A DNA stretch of 39,636 bases from Gnetum montanum (Eukaryota; Streptophyta; Gnetopsida; Gnetales; Gnetaceae): NCBI GenBank assembly GCA_015680685.1, contig MNCI01004119.1:120292-159927 (forward strand). The letters run 5' to 3'. Below the pieces are notes generated by a model. The model was not told the origin of the DNA. It made no database searches and saw only the letters and a list, made by a program, of their open reading frames with translations. Below are positions 1-9,327 of the stretch, one piece after another (positions within the stretch are counted from its first letter, which is position 1; each line of letters opens with the position of its first letter). The position numbers were made by a program, and so were the translations under genes.

Positions 1-954
1 TTGAAAAAGTTGCAACGCTAAATGTCAATGAATCACAAGTTGATAAATAGGACTCAATATTAAAACTCCATCTTATCCATGCAGAATAAAAATTACAAGT
101 CTACAATCAAGACGATGCTCCTTATAAAGGAGAAGACCAAGAAATACAATGCAGGTTATGATTAGAATTAACAACCTCCCTGTTAAAGGAATGGCAACTT
201 AAGAAAATATGTTTAAAGAGGAGAGGTCCAGAGGAGACAAACTTAAGAAGATCAAACCGTCTACCTGTCTCAATTGCTAGCATGTTGATATCTTTTGCTA
301 AGCATAGTACTGAGATACAGAAAACAGAAATATAAGATGCCTCGAGACTAACAATTTGCTAGAAAAGTCCATCATTATCATAGGACAGGGGCACACATCA
401 AGAGAAGCAACTAGAAATTCACGATATGGCAGCAACATGTAAAACCCTAGATTTTCATTCCTAACATTAGTGTAAATAGCACCAAATTAACTATATATCC
501 AAATTTTTAGCCAGGTAAGCTACATCTAGTACTGATAAGCTTGAAATGAAAACAAGCATGTAAGCTACTTCAGCTTCAGATTTAATGATTACTAAGCAGA
601 AATGGATTTCGATATCCCCAAACATTGATCGTTAGATTTTTGCTCTCTAGCTCTTATCTAATGAAAGAAACTAATTTCTATGATATGGCAGCTTTCTTTT
701 TAGACATTAAATAAACTTAAAGACAGGCTTAACGTTCGGACCACATATTTTCATACAAATTAGAGTATGCACTTTCAAAATAAGATATGCCACAATAGTA
801 CATGAAAGAATCAAAAAGAAAAAAAAAACTCGGAAGCATTAGTAAGCAGTTTGCAAACATCCTTTATAAATTGTCAGATCATAACCATAAATACATTTGG
901 GATTAGATTTCACAGTCCTGATCAAGTCAGTTGTAAGTAGTTTAATCTTTAGGA
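1..954. other. Gene-free AT-rich DNA downstream of the DnaJ gene
   Basis: This is the 3' flank of the minus-strand DnaJ gene and probably contains its 3'UTR. I see no open frame with coding character, no repeat unit and no RNA gene. A clear polyadenylation signal could not be chosen among the many AT-rich words. Confidence 0.4.
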
Positions 955-1026
955 CTAGAGATTCTTAGTAATCCGTAATTCAGAGTCTCCAAGAGCAACC
1001 TTGTACAACTCAGCCAAAAATCCAGA
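955..1026 (-). other. Possible alternative last exon of the DnaJ gene
   Basis: On the minus strand an acceptor (TTATTAG) is followed at 1026 by an open stretch of 23 codons ending in TAG at 955-957. It begins SGFLAELYK. It is in frame if exon 5 is spliced at a GT donor at 1127-1126, just after the AAG codon at 1128-1130, which would replace the last three residues of the simple gene model and give about 245 residues. The donor (GTTTGT) is acceptable but not strong. The simpler model, with a stop at 1116-1118, is equally possible, so this exon is an inference. Confidence 0.3.
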
Positions 1027-1115
1027 CTAATAAAATGGAAGAATGTCGATTACTGAAACAGACAAAGCCCAAAATAGACTGACATCGGAAAAAGCCAAAC
1101 ATAATCTGACTATGT

Positions 1116-3572
1116 TTAAGAACAAACCTTCGATCTTTTCTCATTTCCATTTGCAGTCAATTCTTCTTCAGCGCTCCGTTTAGCAATATGGCAAGCAGTG
1201 TCTTCAAAAATTGCAGCATTATCATAATAGTCATCATCATACTGGTCCCAATCCTCAACATCCCAATCCTCCAAATATGTTTGTTCATATACAATGTCAT
1301 CTATTCTAGTCAGGAGATTCTGATCGTGCATTGCTTCATTGGTTTTGGGAGCTGGGGGATTTGATTCTTCATTTTCTTCAGTGAAAAACCAATTTTCCTG
1401 GACCATTTTCTCAAAAGTTTGTTGAAGCTCAAACATACTCTCTACTCTATCATTCTGCAATGTATGTCACGATGACTCCTATTAGGTTCAGAAGACCATA
1501 AGACATAGGAAGGTATAGTTTATCAGAGAAATTTACTGAAAATATAAATGCCAATGAAACAAGTCAGAACAGAGAGGTGTGACTGATTACCTGTTGTCTC
1601 ATACCGGCCATCATTGAAGCCATCTCATCCAAGAAATCAGAGAATCCCTGCCCAATTAAGGAAAAAAATTACTATGCAAACTGTTGAAACACAAACCGTT
1701 AAACACACTCGGAAGTGACGATATTAAACAATGAAAAATGGACTCACGTTTAGATCATCCTCTTGGTCATATACACCTGCATCATACATTGCCCTTTTGT
1801 TCTCATCTGACAAAACTGAAAAATGATATTGGGTTTAGCAACTAATACACTTAGCCATAACCATCAATTACAAAGTAGCAATTTAATTTTTTATTTAACC
1901 TGCGTACGCTTCTTGAATTGCTTGAAATTTTGATTTGGCTTCCTCTGCTGCGAATGGTTCACCAGAATATTTATCTGGATGCCATTTCTTAGAAAACACA
2001 TCCAAAAAAACATAATAAAAATAAGTCTGAAATAACAAAATGTTATAAAAGGTACTCTAACAGCATAACTAACGAATAGAATATACAAGTACAGAACATT
2101 CAAAGTATTCTTGCATACCACAAATACTGAATGATTCAGTTAACTGTTATGCCTTGTATTGTAAGTTCAACAATAGAAATACCATATTGCATACAGCAGT
2201 GACAGAAAGAAAACAGGAAGCATTTTATTGGACATTCCTTAACAATAAATCCTAAACAGTGTTATTCAGAAATTTCAGGATTTCTTCAAACTGCAAACTT
2301 TATGCAATGCTCTTCCATCGAAAATAGCTTTTAATTTCAACACATGCAATCTATAAACTTAAATTTTAAAAAAATTTATATCCAGTTCAAATCATTTAAA
2401 ACTTAAGCAAAACAGTCAATCAAGTTAGAAATGTGACAGATTATAAGAATTCACAAAAGGCCTTATTTTTCTCCGGGTATGGTCCAATATCATTTCAGAG
2501 TTCTCCAGGCTCAAATATCAGGGTCATTTGCCCCAACTCTCCCATGCCTCACTATTATGTCATAACCATAATAGTGTATATAAGATCAGTAACCGATTCC
2601 TATACCTTTCCTTTCATTGTTTTGTATATATACCTATATTCACTACTTTTCCCTACCATATTGTCTCTATAATCCTTCTGCTTATTCTCCATTTCTATAT
2701 ACAAATAGAGGATTAAAAAAGCCTCATTGCGACAACAAACCTGCATGCATCGTATTAACAATTCCCTGACAGTAATAACAGTGAACAAGAATGTTTGATT
2801 GCGTGTAAACTTTTTGAAAATAAAATTGTCCAATAGTTTAATAGATACAACCAAGGTTAACATGTTAGCAATAACCATCATAATTTCGAGGGTGATTTTC
2901 ATCTCTATAATCAAGGAATAAGATTACAGCCGATTTACATACAGTTGAAATGTGTCCAAAAAAGGTTTCCGCAAAATAGAACCTCACAACAACAACAAAA
3001 AATGAAAAAAAAAAAACGCTCAGCATATTGCGACAACGCAGAAATTTGAAAAAAAAAAAAAACTCAAGGACTAGGGGCTTTAGAACAGTCTGATGAAGCA
3101 TTAAAGCACATAAATACCAATGTATCCCAAATGACAAAAGGTAAATCATGGCACTTTCATCTGCCCTGTTACCGTAACTTAAAGAAACAATCGCAATTTA
3201 CCGAAGACACAACAGTTTCAAGTTGCAATAAAAAAAAATATTAGGATATACACAACAAAATGGGCTAACCGTACTGGCCTAACAAACAGTCATCATTTCA
3301 AAAAAAAAATTGCATCTATCACAACATCATAGCAGAGATCTCGGAAATCCAAGCCACAAAATTCAAAACCACGAACATAAAAGTATTTATGACAGAACAC
3401 ACAAACCAAAAAAACATGAAGAGTTATTTATTTAAAAAAAACGTACCATCACCAATTTTTTGTAGGCGTTACGGATCTCGGCATTGGTGGAATCCTTGGG
3501 CAGGTCAAGCACATCATAAAACGAGGGCGAGGAAGGCGAAACTGGTGGTGATCCATCCTCAGAGGAAGCCAT
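1116..3572 (-). CDS. J-domain (DnaJ/Hsp40 class C) co-chaperone, five coding exons
   Basis: J-domain proteins stimulate the ATPase of Hsp70 partners. Exons on the minus strand are 3572-3447, 1987-1900, 1815-1748, 1647-1591 and 1454-1116, all bounded by GT and AG, with phases that join cleanly into 225 residues. The start is MASSEDGSPP at 3572; an upstream in-frame ATG at 3620 has no family-like sequence. Residues 18-77 form the J domain: FYDVLDLP, the helix AYKKLVM, then KWHPDK beginning exon 2, so intron 1 (1459 bp) splits the domain one residue before KWHPDK, leaving the HPD signature intact. FQAIQEAYAVLSDENKR and MYDAGVYD follow. There is no glycine/phenylalanine region, no CxxCxGxG zinc finger and no type I/II substrate domain. 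The C-terminal third is acidic (EDWDVEDWDQYDDD). No signal peptide or membrane segment is seen, so a cytosolic or nuclear protein is likely. All splice sites were placed by eye. Confidence 0.88.
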
Positions 3573-4150
3573 TTTTATCATGGAACTGCAACTGCAACCG
3601 CTGCCGCTGAAAGCATTCACAAAATTTGTATGCTACAATCCCATAATATCACCCACCCATAACTAAATTAATGACCTAATCACCCACAAAATCCTAGCCC
3701 ACAATTTGCAATTTCCCAAAATGAACAAGAAGTTTAAGATGCAATAACCCTAGAAAGCAAGCCAAGCCAAGCCAAGATTTTGAAACAAGAATACATGTTT
3801 GTTTCAGCGTTGTTATATATATATATGTTAAAGTAAAACTATCTGACCAGGAAGAAACCTAACAAGAACGTTGAATACCAATACCTCTCCTACATGGTCA
3901 TGGCGGTAGCTGTGTATACTGTAATTGTAATTGGAAGGATCCAGAGCAGTTGAGTTGGCTTGGATCCATGCATGCCACGTAGATTGAAGCGTTACAGAAA
4001 GCAAAAGAGTCTTCCTTTCCCTTCCCAGATATTTTAGACCCCTGCCCTTTATCCTCACTTCTCGTATTGTCCTGTGAGTCATGGGTTACTTATGAAAGAC
4101 CCTTCTAGATGGTTACCCTTTGCAGTCCGTTGGCTATGTGGGCCTCCTTT
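3573..4150 (-). promoter_or_regulatory. Upstream region of the DnaJ gene
   Basis: This region lies upstream of the DnaJ start codon. It contains three copies of a CCAAG unit at about 3757-3777, a TAACCCTAG word at about 3746-3754 that resembles a plant telo-box, and a 13-base TA run at 3814-3826. The TA run is about 240 bp before the ATG and is the best candidate for the TATA region. The transcription start is not determined. An 84-codon open frame at 3828-4082 has no coding character. Confidence 0.4.
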
Positions 4151-4196
4151 CTTTTTGGATATTTTTAACCCTTGTGTTTAGCAATATCTTTAGGCG

Positions 4197-4268
4197 GGCA
4201 GTGAAGTGCTCACGAAAGTCAACTTTTAATTAAGAGGCTGTGGGTTCAATTATTATTTATACTTATCA
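4197..4268 (+). repeat. tRNA-derived SINE-like fragment 1
   Basis: A degenerate pol III A-box-like stretch at about 4197-4212 is followed by TGGGTTCAATT (4241-4251), close to the B-box consensus GGTTCRANNCC. The segment from 4221 to 4268 recurs in degraded form at 4359-4404. It is too degenerate to fold as a tRNA, so it is called a SINE head fragment. Confidence 0.4.
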
Positions 4269-4358
4269 TGGTAGTAGTAAAGGAGTTGCGTTGTGATAGG
4301 ACACTTTTATTTAATGGGTTACATTTACTTTATCTTATATTTACTTTATGAAACTTAT

Positions 4359-4404
4359 CTTTTAACTAAGAGGTTGTGGTTTTAATTCATACCTACACTC
4401 ATCA
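4359..4404 (+). repeat. tRNA-derived SINE-like fragment 2
   Basis: This is a second, more decayed copy of the segment at 4221-4268. It shares the order TTTTAA-TAAGAGG-TGTGG-TT-AATT followed by ACTCATCA. Its B-box-like core is GTGGTTTTAATTC. The two copies are 138 bp apart in the same orientation. Confidence 0.35.
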
Positions 4405-4451
4405 ATGTAGCATCAATGTACTAATGTTGGGGTATGTCATATAATAAAAAC

Positions 4452-4522
4452 AATGAGGTGTTAGCCAAGTGGTAAGACTCTTGATTTGGATGTTTCAAGT
4501 CATGGGTTCGATTCTAGTGTGC
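4452..4522 (+). repeat. tRNA-like SINE head with A and B boxes
   Basis: TAGCCAAGTGG (4462-4472) fits the pol III A box and GGTTCGATTCT (4505-4515) fits the B box. The 43-bp spacing is as in tRNA genes. The anticodon-arm region pairs CTTGA with TCAAG around an oversized 10-base loop, and the acceptor and T stems pair poorly. It is therefore a tRNA-derived SINE head rather than a working tRNA gene. An inverted repeat begins directly downstream. Confidence 0.55.
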
Positions 4523-4630
4523 AATGTTGAGTTATGAAGTTCTAATTGGGGGTGTTGAAACCCAAAATAAGTGAAACATAGGTACACCCAAGATATATAG
4601 TCTAATTAGAACTTTATATAACTCAACATT
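4523..4630. repeat. 25-27 bp inverted repeat with 56-bp loop
   Basis: The left arm at 4523-4547 (AATGTTGAGTTATGAAG, then TTCTAATT) is matched by the reverse complement of 4604-4630, with only an extra TA and one small difference. The arms could form a hairpin or be the ends of a small foldback (MITE-like) element. No target duplication was confirmed. Confidence 0.6.
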
Positions 4631-5831
4631 ACCTACAAAAACCAAACACATGACCTGAGCTCCCAAATTCCAACACAACCCCACCTCCCATAGGAAAAAA
4701 AATGAGGTTGTGCTACCACCCTCAATGTCTAGCCTCCATGTCTAAAAACAAAAACATTTTATCATATGAACTTTTTCTAAACTAATTGACTTTTCCTTAA
4801 GTCAACCCTAATTAGAACTTTTCCTTATTTTAACCCTAATCATTTCTGGGCTTTTGCATTTTGTTTATGCATGTTTGCATTGCTACATGCAAATATCTAC
4901 ATGAATATTATAAATTTTCAAATTGGAATATTATAAATTTTCCCCATGTTAATGTAATTCTCAAAAAACATTGATAAAAATTATCATCAAAATTATAAAT
5001 GTAAAATTAAAACACCAAGAAAAGGTATCACTTTAGATTATGTATATTTATAATATTGTTGACAAGTTTTTTCCTTTTAGAGAATAACATAATCTTAGAA
5101 CTAACTTGCCTAAATAAACTTTAGTTTCTGTCAACCCATCAAAGTTGATGTAAGGTCCACTACATTGACAAATCAATGTTGACACAAAAGCAATATATAC
5201 CTACATTGTAGAGGTTAGAATTTTTGATGAGTGCCCATAATGTGGTATAAAATAATTAAACGAATTCGAGTGCAATGTAGTTGGACACATTGCATGCCTT
5301 GTAATAAAAGCTAAGATTATTCCCTTCCATTGCACCACTTTGACATAGCTTAGATTTTACTTCCAATGCACTTTATTTTCATGCAAGTTAGCCTAATGTT
5401 TACTTTTCCACATACTTAGTGTTTTACATTTCATTGCACATTAATTACATAGAATTTATACAATCAACTTCACACGATATTATTATAGATAGAAAACAAG
5501 ATCTCCTTGTACACTACTAGTACTATAGTGAGCAAAAATGTTCAAACCTCATAAAAACTTATTATTGATTTAGATAATTTCCAAATGATTTTACATAATA
5601 AAAAACATTAAGAAAATCCATCTCATAGTGAATATATGTTAAATCTTCATAAAAAACATTTTCAAAACATTTCATTTCCTAATAAATGTTTTGCAACTCT
5701 TGTGAAGGACATGGTTACTTATTCTTATGCGGATGCTAGTTTTATTAATAAGGGAGAACCAACACCCCCTACCCCACACCCACCCCCTACTGCACATCCA
5801 CCCCTTGCCCTACGCTCACCCCCACCCCACC
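4631..5831. other. Intergenic DNA, no gene seen; C-rich tract at its end
   Basis: This is AT-rich intergenic sequence. The only distinctive piece is a strongly C-rich strand at about 5763-5836, made of CCACCCCCTAC-like words. A 95-codon open frame over it (5636-5923) is driven by this low-complexity tract (proline-rich) and includes the unknown base, so it is not called a gene. Confidence 0.5.
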
Positions 5832-5892
5832 CACCTTTGGGGACTCCTTTAAATCTTGATTGGGCATTCCTACCTTGTGTAGCCTCGATCTA
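5832..5892 (+). repeat. Direct repeat, copy 1 (next to an undetermined base)
   Basis: This segment starts CCTTTGGGGAC and ends AGCCTCGATCTA. It is nearly identical to 6582-6639, differing mainly by a few bases after the GGGGAC. It stops exactly at the single N of the window (5893). Confidence 0.75.
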
Positions 5893-5893
5893 N

Positions 5894-6581
5894 GCAACAA
5901 TTAAAATAAGCATCTCAAACTAAACATGACAAATAACAAAAAAAGAAATACAAATCAAATCAATCTTCGTTCCTACAAATCCAACTTAGAATAATCATAA
6001 TTTACTAAGACTTTACATTCTCTCACATCATTGTGGTTCCTATATTGGCTTAAATTTCATGGAATTCTCTCCTTAACTACTTGAAATTTTTTGGCTTTTT
6101 GGTGGACAACTTTGTTTTCTTGGAGTGAGGATATCATAACCCTATATGTTTTCATAATCTTCCAAGTGTTGTAGTTGTTGAGATTCTTGGTCAACCGAGA
6201 AGGAGATATAATTGGGAATAGAGGATTCCTTAAGCAAAAGAGCATATGCAAGATCTATTTGATCACATAGTTTCACACTATAATCTAAATTTGTTTGAGA
6301 GTTAGGGAATGATTATACATGTATAAGTGATGATCCATTCTACTTGTGCAATTCAAGAAAGAACAGAACAAATTCTCTTATTAATCTAATAGGTGTAATC
6401 ATCGTAGAAGAAGCTCCCACATATGCAGAATTTTATTAGATAGACATCTATAGTTGGATTTCTTACAAATACTATATCAAAATAGAGGATGCTTCTACTT
6501 GGGTAGGAAAATTTTGAGGAGGCGCAAGTTCAAATAATTATTCCATATGAGGACAAGGGTTAGCATGTGAAGTCAATGACT
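5894..6581. other. Intergenic DNA, no gene assigned
   Basis: The minus strand from about 6270 to 6030 gives broken open stretches in two frames (for example LAYALLLKESSIP) that could be a remnant of an old coding repeat. No family could be recognised, and the stops and frame changes argue against a working gene. Confidence 0.3.
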
Positions 6582-6639
6582 CCTTTGGGGACACTTTAAA
6601 TCTTGATTGGGCATTCCTACCTTGTGTAGCCTCGATCTA
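6582..6639 (+). repeat. Direct repeat, copy 2
   Basis: This is the second copy of the segment at 5832-5892, about 750 bp downstream in the same orientation. Flanking sequence on both sides is unrelated between the copies. Confidence 0.75.
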
Positions 6640-6689
6640 CAAACATCCCACATATTATTTGATTTCTTACAAAAAGAGCAAGGACCACC

Positions 6690-6750
6690 ACTTAGAGTGA
6701 TGATAAGGTGCTTGTTTCTCAAGTCATGAGACTTGGGTTTGAGCTTGGTC
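6690..6750 (+). repeat. Possible tRNA-derived SINE-like fragment
   Basis: The stretch AAGTCATGAGACTTGGG, followed by TTTGAGCTT (about 6732-6746), resembles the anticodon-arm and B-box part of plant tRNA-derived SINEs. The A box is not clear. Confidence 0.3.
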
Positions 6751-7905
6751 AAAAGAAGTTAGACTTTTGCTCATCTACTTACTCTTCTAGGATCCTACCT
6801 TAGTAGGATGAGCATTGAGCCTCTCAGTGATGATCCTTTTTTCTCTCATACTTAACGTTGAATGAAAAGAATTCCTATTTTTTCTTGAATCTTAACTATT
6901 CTATTTTTTATACTTTCTAGAGTGGCATATGTACACAAAATCTAGCGAGGACCATTCTAGAAAGTAAAGCAACAACCTTATTAAGGTTGATTAATTTACC
7001 AAACATTATTGCAATTTGTTCTATGAAGGAGCTTTCCTAGAATTCCATGGGGAATTTAGGTATTATAACCTAAATGGAAATCCTTCAAAAAAGCTTAGAT
7101 TTGAATTACACCCTTGGTTGCCACTTCTTTAGGGCAAAGCATCTTACTCTAAAGAACGAAAGAATATTAGTGAGAATTCAATCCCTATCCAAGATAATTT
7201 GGAAATCAAATCACAAGAGTTCCTTATGAATGGTTATAACTTAGGTAGAAATATTCTTCCATTTATATAGCACCCATTCTTGGACATGACATAGATAAGG
7301 ACATGGTCTAGTGAAGATAAAAAGGTCCAACATAAGATTCTAAAATTTATACTTTGCATAAGCATAGACCTATTATTTAACCATTATTTAGAGGTGGTTA
7401 CCTATAATTTATACTATAAAATCTATGGAAGATTCCATGAATGATGATGACACAGAGGAGGGGAATGTCCCCTCCTCAAAGCTAGATAAATTAAATAGCA
7501 AAAACCCAAAAGATTGTAAGAAATGTCTTACTTATTATTTTGGTACAGGTAGTTTGATACCATCCCTTGCAAGGGTGCATTTATAGCTTATTTTCAATTT
7601 CTATGACATTCTTTATAGCATTGCTACACCTTGTTTGTGACCACTACCAACAAGAAACCTTCTTTGCTAAATGCCTTTCCAAATAACAACTCTATTGCAG
7701 TAATCCTTTGATTGAAAATTTTACCTAACAATTAAGTCTTTAAAAAACTTGATTGATTCTATTTTTCCAATTACTCTTCTTTATTTTATAATAAAAATGT
7801 TAAAGTTCATAAATATGTAACTCTATTAGACTATTTCCTATTTATTTTAAGTTGGAATTTGGTTTTAAATATGCAATTCAATATTATGAGCTTTTTTGTT
7901 TATAA
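6751..7905. other. Intergenic DNA, no gene seen
   Basis: AT-rich sequence with no long open frame. A 53-codon frame at 7425-7586 has no recognisable relatives. No tRNA, rRNA or terminal-repeat structure was seen. Confidence 0.4.
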
Positions 7906-8046
7906 TGAGTGGTGGAGTATCCAACACCCAACCATATGAGATACGAGTGTTCACACACAATCCCAGTTGCACTCCGCAAATAGTGCAATGTGATTATACT
8001 AGTAATTAGTTAGCGTTCACAATTGTTATCTTCCGACGTGAGTTAG
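7906..8046 (-). repeat. Remnant of an LTR end
   Basis: From 7906 the text follows the same word order as the plus-strand left edge of the LTR at 24536. Both have TATCC-ACACCCAACCAT or a similar phrase, then CACGAG/TACGAG, GTTCACACAC and TCCGCAAA. This is the diagnostic terminus of this retrotransposon superfamily in minus orientation. The plus-strand element at 8047 appears inserted in or beside it. Sequence after the target duplication on the right (32229-32370) may be its continuation, but that could not be shown. Confidence 0.5.
8042..8046. repeat. Target-site duplication GTTAG, left copy
   Basis: GTTAG lies directly before the 5' LTR that starts at 8047. The identical word GTTAG lies directly after the 3' LTR that ends at 32223. 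Five bases is the usual target-site duplication length for Ty3/gypsy integrases. Confidence 0.85.
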
Positions 8047-8057
8047 TGATGAAGTAG

Positions 8058-8156
8058 TTACTCTAATTATTAGAGCGATTACTCTAGCAGTTATTCTAAT
8101 TATTAGAGTGGTTACTCTAGCGGTTACTCTAATTGTTAGAGCAGTTACTCCCAAGT
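8058..8156 (+). repeat. Three 33-bp tandem repeats with a palindromic core in U3
   Basis: Units start at 8058, 8091 and 8124, exactly 33 bp apart. Each contains TTACTCTAATTATTAGAG or a one- or two-base variant, whose core CTCTAATTATTAGAG is a near-perfect palindrome. The array ends one base before the TATA box, where enhancers of LTR promoters usually lie. The partner LTR has only two palindromes with a 21-bp step. Confidence 0.8.
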
Positions 8157-8157
8157 C

Positions 8158-8165
8158 TATATATA
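8158..8165 (+). promoter_or_regulatory. TATA box of the outer element 5' LTR
   Basis: TATATATA follows the 33-bp array directly. The matching place in the other LTR reads TATAAATA (31160-31167). Position and conservation support a pol II promoter. Confidence 0.6.
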
Positions 8166-9193
8166 CAACACCTAGGCACACAATTGGAACAATGTTTTTA
8201 GCAGTGAAGTAAGGAAACTCTTGTAGTTTGTCCATTTGAAAGTTAGAATATTTTCCAAGTGCCTGTAGCAGAAGGTCTAAGTGTGGATGAATCTTTATTC
8301 AAGCATTGATGTACATGAGCACAACATTGTGTTGGAAATAAAGACAAGCTCTTTGATTCATCCTTGCAACACTTGAGATTTGTTTTCTTACGGATTTATT
8401 TTATTTTATTTTATTTTATGCACTTTACATTCATGTTATTAGCGCAACAATTCATTTTGATCAATTAAGCAAATAGTTAAATTACACAAGCGTGATCCCT
8501 TTGAGGATACATGTGACACTTGGTAGCTTAGAAATGATTAGCGTTTGATAGCTCAGCAGTGTTTGCACGAAGTTCAAGATGTGTCTAGGAAGTGGGAACG
8601 GTTACTTGTGTTAGGCTAGATTACACCATAGTCTACTTAGCAATTAATTACTCTCACTTTCATTCTTATTTACTTAGCTTTTATTTACTTTAATTGTTGT
8701 CTATCTAGTTAATATTTCCTTTATCGTCAATTACACTTCTTGTTGCTAACGTGGAATGAGTACAACTTAATCACGAACATTTAAGTGTAACTACTTGGTA
8801 ACCCAGTAGCGTATCTAGTAGTGCTCAAGTAATGCATGCTTGGAAATCCTAAAAGTAGTACATGAGGTCCAAGATGTGTACAGATGATTAAGGATAGATG
8901 TTCATCATACTTAAGGCTAGCTTAGATTTTACTTTATGTTGCCTAATAGTTTAATCAAGATTGTTTTCCATTATCTCTAAGAGTAGCCTAGTTTAGAATC
9001 ACATCATACACCTCACTCTGGACTAAACCATACATGATAAAACAAATACTAGTTTAGGTGGGAAGACAATGAATTGCAATCAACGTATAATTGTCTAGGT
9101 GCCAAAATTAGTACATCCATGGATTTTGACCGAATCACGCATACATGCTCGTATTCATATGGTTGAGCATAGGGATACCTCGCTGCTCTTCAT

Positions 9194-9211
9194 TGGTACC
9201 ATTTTCGGGGA
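9194..9211 (+). other. Primer-binding site, tRNA-Asp-like
   Basis: TGGTACCATTTTCGGGGA lies one base after the LTR end. It is a decayed form of TGGCGCCGTTGCCGGGGA, the site complementary to the 3' end of plant tRNA-Asp that is used by Athila/Tat-type gypsy elements. Confidence 0.75.
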
Positions 9212-9327
9212 TGGTGCTAGTTATCTAGATTAGTTATATCATACAAGATCGCTATAATAGGGTATTAACAATATATCTTTTAGAGAAAGAAATTAAATTC
9301 AATTAAGTCACACATAATTCACAACCA

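Larger units (their letters stand above)
8047..9192 (+). repeat. 5' LTR of the outer element
   Basis: This 1146-bp LTR starts TGATGAAG and ends CTCTTCA; the paired LTR ends CTCATCA, so the original ends were TGATGA and TCATCA. It matches 31082-32223 over its whole length with scattered substitutions. U3 holds three 33-bp repeats and a TATA box. An (ATTTT)-type run at about 8396-8419 lies in the transcribed part. Confidence 0.9.

Noticed and set aside
2433-3149. Several open frames of 60-100 codons on both strands
   Set aside because: They lie in intron 1 of the DnaJ gene, are AT-rich and hydrophobic by composition, and overlap each other on both strands.
3389-3610. Plus-strand open frame over DnaJ exon 1
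   Set aside because: It is the antisense shadow of the J-domain exon, with Arg/His-rich low-likelihood composition.
4452-4522. Functional tRNA gene
   Set aside because: A and B boxes are good, but the acceptor and T stems do not pair and the anticodon loop would be 10 bases.
5636-5923. 95-codon open frame with a Pro-rich region
   Set aside because: The proline run comes from the C-rich tract and the frame includes the undetermined base. No start context or family match.
7425-7586. 53-codon open frame beginning MEDSMNDDDTEEG
   Set aside because: Too short, no recognised domain, and no support from introns or neighbours. It may be a repeat remnant.
8058-8156. CRISPR-like array
   Set aside because: The 33-bp units are contiguous with no unique spacers and sit in an LTR promoter of a plant retrotransposon.
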